Below, piece after piece: positions 60,273 through 64,000 of a stretch of 64,000 nt of DNA. Numbering within the stretch: the stretch's first letter is position 1; each line of letters starts with the position of its first letter. Where the stretch lies: positions 1-64,000 of the forward strand of contig JAFQCT010000007.1 in assembly GCA_017399405.1 (NCBI GenBank), in the 5' to 3' direction. A program made the position numbers and the translations under genes. The notes under the pieces are model-generated. The model was not told the DNA's origin, did not search any database, and saw only the letters and a list, made by a program, of their open reading frames with translations. The stretch comes from Clostridia bacterium (lineage in GTDB: Bacteria > Bacillota > Clostridia > Oscillospirales > Acutalibacteraceae).

Positions 60273-61244
60273 TTATATGTACTTGTTAATAAAGTTTGTA
60301 ATTGAATTCCAATAAAGTTCAGGGTCAACACAAGCATTTCGAGCGTGTGGCGAGTTTTCAATTGTTACCTTTTCTTTTTCACTTGCACATGCCTCATAAA
60401 CTTTATCAAGCATTTCGTAAGGAACAAAAGTATCTTTATCACCGTGAATAAAAATTGTAGGTGTTTTTGATTTCTTTAACTGTTCAACTGCTGATGCCTC
60501 TTTGAAATCGAATCCCGAATACATTTTATTTACAAGATTTGCAGAGTATAAAGTAGGGAACTCGTGCATTTTGAAATTGTTTGTAATCTTATTACTAAAA
60601 ATATCCCATACTGAAGTGTAACCACAGTCTGCAACGGCAGCTTTCACATTATCAGGTAAATTTTCACCGGTTGTCATCATAGTTGTTGCTGAGCCCATTG
60701 ACTCACCGTGAAGAATAATTTTGCTTTCAGGATAATTTTCTGCAATAAAGTTTACCCAATCAACAATATCAAGTCTATCTTTCCAACCCATTGTAACAAC
60801 TGATGCTTCACTATCAGCGTGACCATTAAGACTCGGTGTAAGAACATTATAGCCTAATTCGTGATATTTCTGTGCATACATTCCCATTCCGCGAGGGTCA
60901 GAAGTGTAACCGTGAATTACAATTACATACACATCACTTGGATTTTCAGCAAAAATGAAATCTGCATGAAGTATTTTATCAGAATTAGAAGATTTGATTG
61001 CAAGTTTTTCTTTATTTACATTGTCAAACCATTCTTTTCCAACTTCTTTCATAGCATCAAGTCGTTCTTTTTCTTCATCACCTTTTTTAGAACCACTTGC
61101 AATTCTTGCAACGAAAGGATTTTCAAGGCCTTTTTTGGTAAGTGTTACATAATAGAAGAAATTGCCGATTAAAAAATAGGTTGCAGCTGCTGATGCACCG
61201 ACAATTCCTGCAGTTTTCAAAACTTTTTTTGTACTTTTTTTCAT
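60273..61244 (-). CDS. membrane-anchored alpha/beta hydrolase
   Basis: A 323-residue serine hydrolase with a basic N-terminus and one transmembrane helix (about residues 10-33), placing the catalytic domain outside the cytoplasm. The nucleophile is in GESMGSATTM, the acid in FIHGDKDTFVP, and the His in NSPHARNACV. An oxyanion region VIHGYTSDPRGMG is also visible. It resembles the BAAT/acyl-CoA thioester hydrolase or Ser aminopeptidase S33 group used in lipid or peptide turnover; substrate unknown. GGGAGGAATG precedes the start. Confidence 0.88.
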   Translation of the reverse strand: MKKSTKKVLKTAGIVGASAAATYFLIGNFFYYVTLTKKGLENPFVARIASGSKKGDEEKERLDAMKEVGKEWFDNVNKEKLAIKSSNSDKILHADFIFAENPSDVYVIVIHGYTSDPRGMGMYAQKYHELGYNVLTPSLNGHADSEASVVTMGWKDRLDIVDWVNFIAENYPESKIILHGESMGSATTMMTTGENLPDNVKAAVADCGYTSVWDIFSNKITNNFKMHEFPTLYSANLVNKMYSGFDFKEASAVEQLKKSKTPTIFIHGDKDTFVPYEMLDKVYEACASEKEKVTIENSPHARNACVDPELYWNSITNFINKYI

Positions 61245-61334
61245 AAAGCATTCCTCCCATATACATTATTTTACAACTATTTTTTATAAATGTCTATTCC
61301 TTTTTATATTATTCGATAAAATTTGTAATAAGTG

Positions 61335-61363
61335 TTGTTTTATTTGAAAAAATCTGTTAAAAT
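61335..61363 (+). promoter_or_regulatory. promoter of the DivIVA-like/fumarase beta/pcrA unit
   Basis: TTGTTT (61335-61340), 17-base spacer, TAAAAT (61358-61363), 31 bases before the start codon. Confidence 0.5.
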
Positions 61364-61394
61364 AAGTTGATATATTTCATAAGAGGTAAAAACT

Positions 61395-62108
61395 ATGAGT
61401 AAAGAATTTACTGTAATGAAAACTACATTGTTCGGTGGCTTCAAAAAATCTGATGTTCTCGCTTATGTTGAACAGTTACAAACTGAAACTGCTGATATTA
61501 AATCAATGCTTGACACAAAGCGTGAAGAATCTCTTGAGCTTAAACGCAAAATTGATGAACTTGAAGTTAAACTTGAAAATCTTACACAAGTTAATGAAAA
61601 ACTCAGCGAAAAAGAAAAAGAAGTGTCAGAACTAACTGTAAAACTTGAACTTACACTTGCTGAAAACAAGAAGTTTAGTGAGAAGATTGCAGATTTTGAT
61701 GAAAAGAGTGAAAAACTCCGTCGTGCTGAAAAGCAAATTGGTGCTGCATATATTGATGCCCGTCGTTATTCTGACGACCTTGTAGATAATGCAAAAGCAA
61801 AAGCTAAAGATATTGGTGCAATTGCATCTCAAGATGTTAAGCGTGAAGCAAACGAAATTGAGCAACTTCTTAAAGATGTTGACGCTATTTCAAAGAAGTT
61901 TAATTCATCACTCGAACAGTTACATAAGGATGTTTACGCACTTGGTACTAAACTTAATACATCTGCATCTACACTTCTTAATCTTCATACTGATTTAACC
62001 GGTATTGAAGAGCAAAACTTTGATTTTGATATGGAAGATGAAACAAACTTTACGGTAATTTCATATAACGAGCATATTGATTTTGATGATAAGGTAAAAG
62101 AAGGTTAA
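61395..62108 (+). CDS. DivIVA-like coiled-coil protein
   Basis: A 237-residue cytoplasmic protein. The N-terminal block LFGGFKKSDVLAYVEQLQ resembles the membrane-binding DivIVA/GpsB motif. A long coiled coil follows (about residues 25-115, rich in Glu, Lys and Leu heptads), then a second helical part to about 210 and an acidic tail. Such proteins organise the division site or the wall-synthesis machinery at curved membranes. It is followed 2 bases later by the fumarase beta subunit gene, an unusual partner. Confidence 0.75.
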   Translation: MSKEFTVMKTTLFGGFKKSDVLAYVEQLQTETADIKSMLDTKREESLELKRKIDELEVKLENLTQVNEKLSEKEKEVSELTVKLELTLAENKKFSEKIADFDEKSEKLRRAEKQIGAAYIDARRYSDDLVDNAKAKAKDIGAIASQDVKREANEIEQLLKDVDAISKKFNSSLEQLHKDVYALGTKLNTSASTLLNLHTDLTGIEEQNFDFDMEDETNFTVISYNEHIDFDDKVKEG

Positions 62109-62110
62109 TT

Positions 62111-62638
62111 ATGGCCGAATATTCATTTGAGTCAACACAGTTAATTGAATATGCAGAAAGAATTAAAGCAGGTGACCGTATTTACTTGTCAGGTGTAGTT
62201 TATACTGCTCGTGATGCGGCTCACAAAAGACTCAAATCAATGCTTGATAATGGCGAAACTTTACCATTTGATTTGAATAACGCTTTAATCTATTATGCAG
62301 GTCCAACGCCTACACCTGAAGGTCTTGCAATTGGTAGTTGCGGTCCTACAACATCAAGTCGTATGGATAAATTTGCCCCTCAATTTCTTGATTGTGGCTT
62401 AAAAGGTATGATTGGTAAAGGTCCACGCTCAAGTAAGGTAGTTGAGGCAATTATCAGGAACAAAGCAATCTATTTTTGTGCAACAGGTGGTGCAGGGGCA
62501 CTTGCATCAAAACATATAAAATCCTGTGAAGTAATCGCTTTTGATGATTTAGGTTGCGAATCAGTAAAGAGGCTTGAGTTTGATAGATTTCCTTTAATTG
62601 TTGGTATTGACAGTTTTGGAAACAGTATTTTTAATTAG
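62111..62638 (+). CDS. class I fumarate hydratase beta subunit (C-terminal domain)
   Basis: A 175-residue protein matching the C-terminal swivel domain of iron-sulfur fumarases and L-tartrate dehydratases (FumB/TtdB type). Features are AGDRIYLSGVVYTARDAAHKR, YYAGPTPTPEGLAIGSCGPTTSSRMD (shown here in parts: YYAGPTP, GPTTSSRMD) and IGKGPRSSKV. The domain normally needs a catalytic alpha subunit carrying the 4Fe-4S cluster; none is encoded in this window. It interconverts fumarate and malate in such complexes. It sits between a DivIVA-like gene and pcrA. Confidence 0.88.
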   Translation: MAEYSFESTQLIEYAERIKAGDRIYLSGVVYTARDAAHKRLKSMLDNGETLPFDLNNALIYYAGPTPTPEGLAIGSCGPTTSSRMDKFAPQFLDCGLKGMIGKGPRSSKVVEAIIRNKAIYFCATGGAGALASKHIKSCEVIAFDDLGCESVKRLEFDRFPLIVGIDSFGNSIFN

Positions 62639-62649
62639 GAGAAATAGTA

Positions 62650-64000
62650 ATGTATTCACAAATCTGTGAGTTAAGAGATAATATTATTAAAAAAGAATTT
62701 AACAGAATGAATAATATGCAGTTAAAAGCGGTCTTATCAGTTGACGGACCGCTTTTAATTCTTGCTGGTGCGGGTAGTGGTAAAACAACTGTACTTGTAA
62801 ACAGAATTGCAAATTTAATGAAATTTGGTTCTGCTTTCGGCTCAAATGAGGTTAATGCAAGAGTTGATGAAAATACATTAAACCTTATGAATGCTTATTA
62901 TAATGGCGACAATTCAGTTTACGAAGATATAAAGCGAGTATTATCTGTTGATGCACCAATGCCTTGGGAAATTCTTGCATTTACTTTTACAAATAAAGCC
63001 GCTAACGAATTAAAAGACCGACTTGTGCTTCGTATTGGCGAAAGTGCAAATGATATATGGGCAGGCACTTTCCATTCAATATGTGTCCGTATTTTACGCA
63101 GAAATGCTGAGTTATTAGGTTTTACAAAACATTTCACAATCTATGATACTGATGATAGTAAACGCATTATGAAGGATTGTCAGCGACTTCTCAATATTGA
63201 TGATAAGTTTTTGCCACATAAATCAATTCTTGCGGAAATCAGTCGTGCAAAAGATATGCTTGTACCGCCTGAAGAATTTATGAATCTTGGTAGCGGCAAT
63301 TATCGCGAAAAGCAGATTGGCGAATGTTATGCAAAGTATCAGAAACTTCTCAAAAGTGCAGACGCTATGGATTTTGACGATATTATTTTTTATACAGTTA
63401 AGCTTTTACAAGAAAATGATGATGTAAGAGAATACTATCAAAATAAGTTTAAGTATGTGCTTGTTGACGAGTATCAGGATACTAACCACGCACAGTTTGT
63501 ACTTACAAAACTTTTGTCAGAGGGTTACAATAACATCTGCGTTGTTGGTGACGATGACCAGAGTATTTATAAGTTTCGTGGTGCTACAATTGAAAACATT
63601 TTGAGTTTTGAAAAGAATTTTAGAAACGCACAGACAATAAGACTTGAACAGAATTATCGTTCAACACAAAATATTCTTGATGGTGCAAATGCAGTTATTT
63701 CACACAATGAACAGCGTAAAGGCAAAAACCTTTGGACTTCAAATAGAGAAGGCGATAAAATAATTCTCAATACTCTTGATGATGAGTATGGTGAGGGTAA
63801 GTATATTGCTGACGAGATAATGAAAGAAATGGGCACAACAGGTAAATTTAGTGATTTTGCTGTGCTTTATCGAATGAATGCTATGTCTAACTCAATTGAA
63901 AGAGCGTTTGTTCGTAGTGGTATTCCATATAGAATTATTGGCGGTCATAAGTTCTATGACCGAATGGAAATTAAAGATGCATTGGCATATTTATCTGTTA
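62650..64000 (+). CDS. pcrA: UvrD/PcrA-type DNA helicase, 3' truncated by window edge
   Basis: The first 450 codons of a superfamily 1 3'-5' helicase that unwinds DNA in repair and removes RecA from stalled forks. The ATG follows TAGGAGAAA. Motifs seen: Q motif MNNMQLKAVL, Walker A GAGSGKTTVLVNRI, motif Ia FTFTNKAANELKDR, motif II VLVDEYQDTNHAQ, motif III GDDDQSIYKFRGA, motif IV with LEQNYRSTQNIL. About 45 extra residues lie between motif I and Ia. The frame is still open at base 64000; 270 or so residues, including motifs V and VI, lie beyond. Confidence 0.95.
   Translation, partial: MYSQICELRDNIIKKEFNRMNNMQLKAVLSVDGPLLILAGAGSGKTTVLVNRIANLMKFGSAFGSNEVNARVDENTLNLMNAYYNGDNSVYEDIKRVLSVDAPMPWEILAFTFTNKAANELKDRLVLRIGESANDIWAGTFHSICVRILRRNAELLGFTKHFTIYDTDDSKRIMKDCQRLLNIDDKFLPHKSILAEISRAKDMLVPPEEFMNLGSGNYREKQIGECYAKYQKLLKSADAMDFDDIIFYTVKLLQENDDVREYYQNKFKYVLVDEYQDTNHAQFVLTKLLSEGYNNICVVGDDDQSIYKFRGATIENILSFEKNFRNAQTIRLEQNYRSTQNILDGANAVISHNEQRKGKNLWTSNREGDKIILNTLDDEYGEGKYIADEIMKEMGTTGKFSDFAVLYRMNAMSNSIERAFVRSGIPYRIIGGHKFYDRMEIKDALAYLSV

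Overview
The window is AT-rich chromosomal DNA from a spore-forming, probably gut-dwelling Clostridia, most likely the Ruminococcaceae/Oscillospiraceae. The evidence is the Bacillus/Clostridium-type gene order of its housekeeping operons, sporulation genes (gerW, a spore-type DD-carboxypeptidase, spmA, spmB and a 26-codon spoVM), a dockerin-bearing secreted cell-wall hydrolase, a BspA-like leucine-rich-repeat surface protein, reverse rubrerythrin with PerR, and MEP-pathway isoprenoid genes. I see no prophage, insertion sequence or CRISPR array; this is core chromosome with small accessory patches.

Layout. 0-2 kb: the end of an unknown gene, a REP-like fragment and a Cys-type sulfatase. 2-6 kb: an aspartate aminotransferase, ispD-ispF, and a DUF3343/cysteine-desulfurase pair. 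6-11.8 kb: cdaA-cdaR (c-di-AMP synthesis), then a lipoprotein, response regulator and histidine kinase. 11.8-18.7 kb: DUF1385 protein, prmC, M50 protease, scpA-scpB, DUF2953 protein, gerW, dac, rluB. 18.7-32.6 kb: a long same-strand run (yicC, remA, gmk, rpoZ, priA, def, fmt, M48-like protease, rsmB, rlmN, stp, prkC, rsgA, thiN), closed by a 48-residue hydrophobic protein and spoVM. This matches the B. subtilis yloC-to-spoVM order without coaBC and rpe. 32.6-33.7 kb (minus): perR and reverse rubrerythrin under a consensus promoter with a 7-1-7 operator. 33.7-39 kb: a GHL10 lipoprotein, the dockerin hydrolase, a two-subunit aconitase X, and a zinc-ribbon membrane protein.

39.4-44.2 kb: tRNA-Ser(GGA), a sodium:alanine symporter, an Amidase_6 protein, CapA-like and transglutaminase-like proteins (minus), a 500-bp debris zone holding a degenerate tRNA copy, and tRNA-Leu(TAG) (minus). 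44.3-50.8 kb: a GH2 glycosidase, a WYL regulator and the glycolytic pgk-tpiA-gpmI cluster. 50.8-51.1 kb: a gene-free stretch that folds into nested helices ending in a terminator, a good candidate structured RNA. 51.1-54.6 kb: the BspA-like protein, converging on spmA-spmB. 54.7-59.5 kb: uvrB-uvrA behind a LexA-type box. 59.5-64 kb: a membrane-anchored XRE regulator, an alpha/beta hydrolase (minus), a DivIVA-like protein, a lone fumarase beta subunit, and the 5' part of pcrA, which runs off the window.

Three points stand out. First, an undetected spoVM lies behind a hairpin that masks the ribosome-binding site of its partner gene. Second, the same RBS-in-hairpin arrangement occurs at two other genes. 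Third, the 50.86-51.03 kb region looks like a structured non-coding RNA that I cannot assign to a known class.
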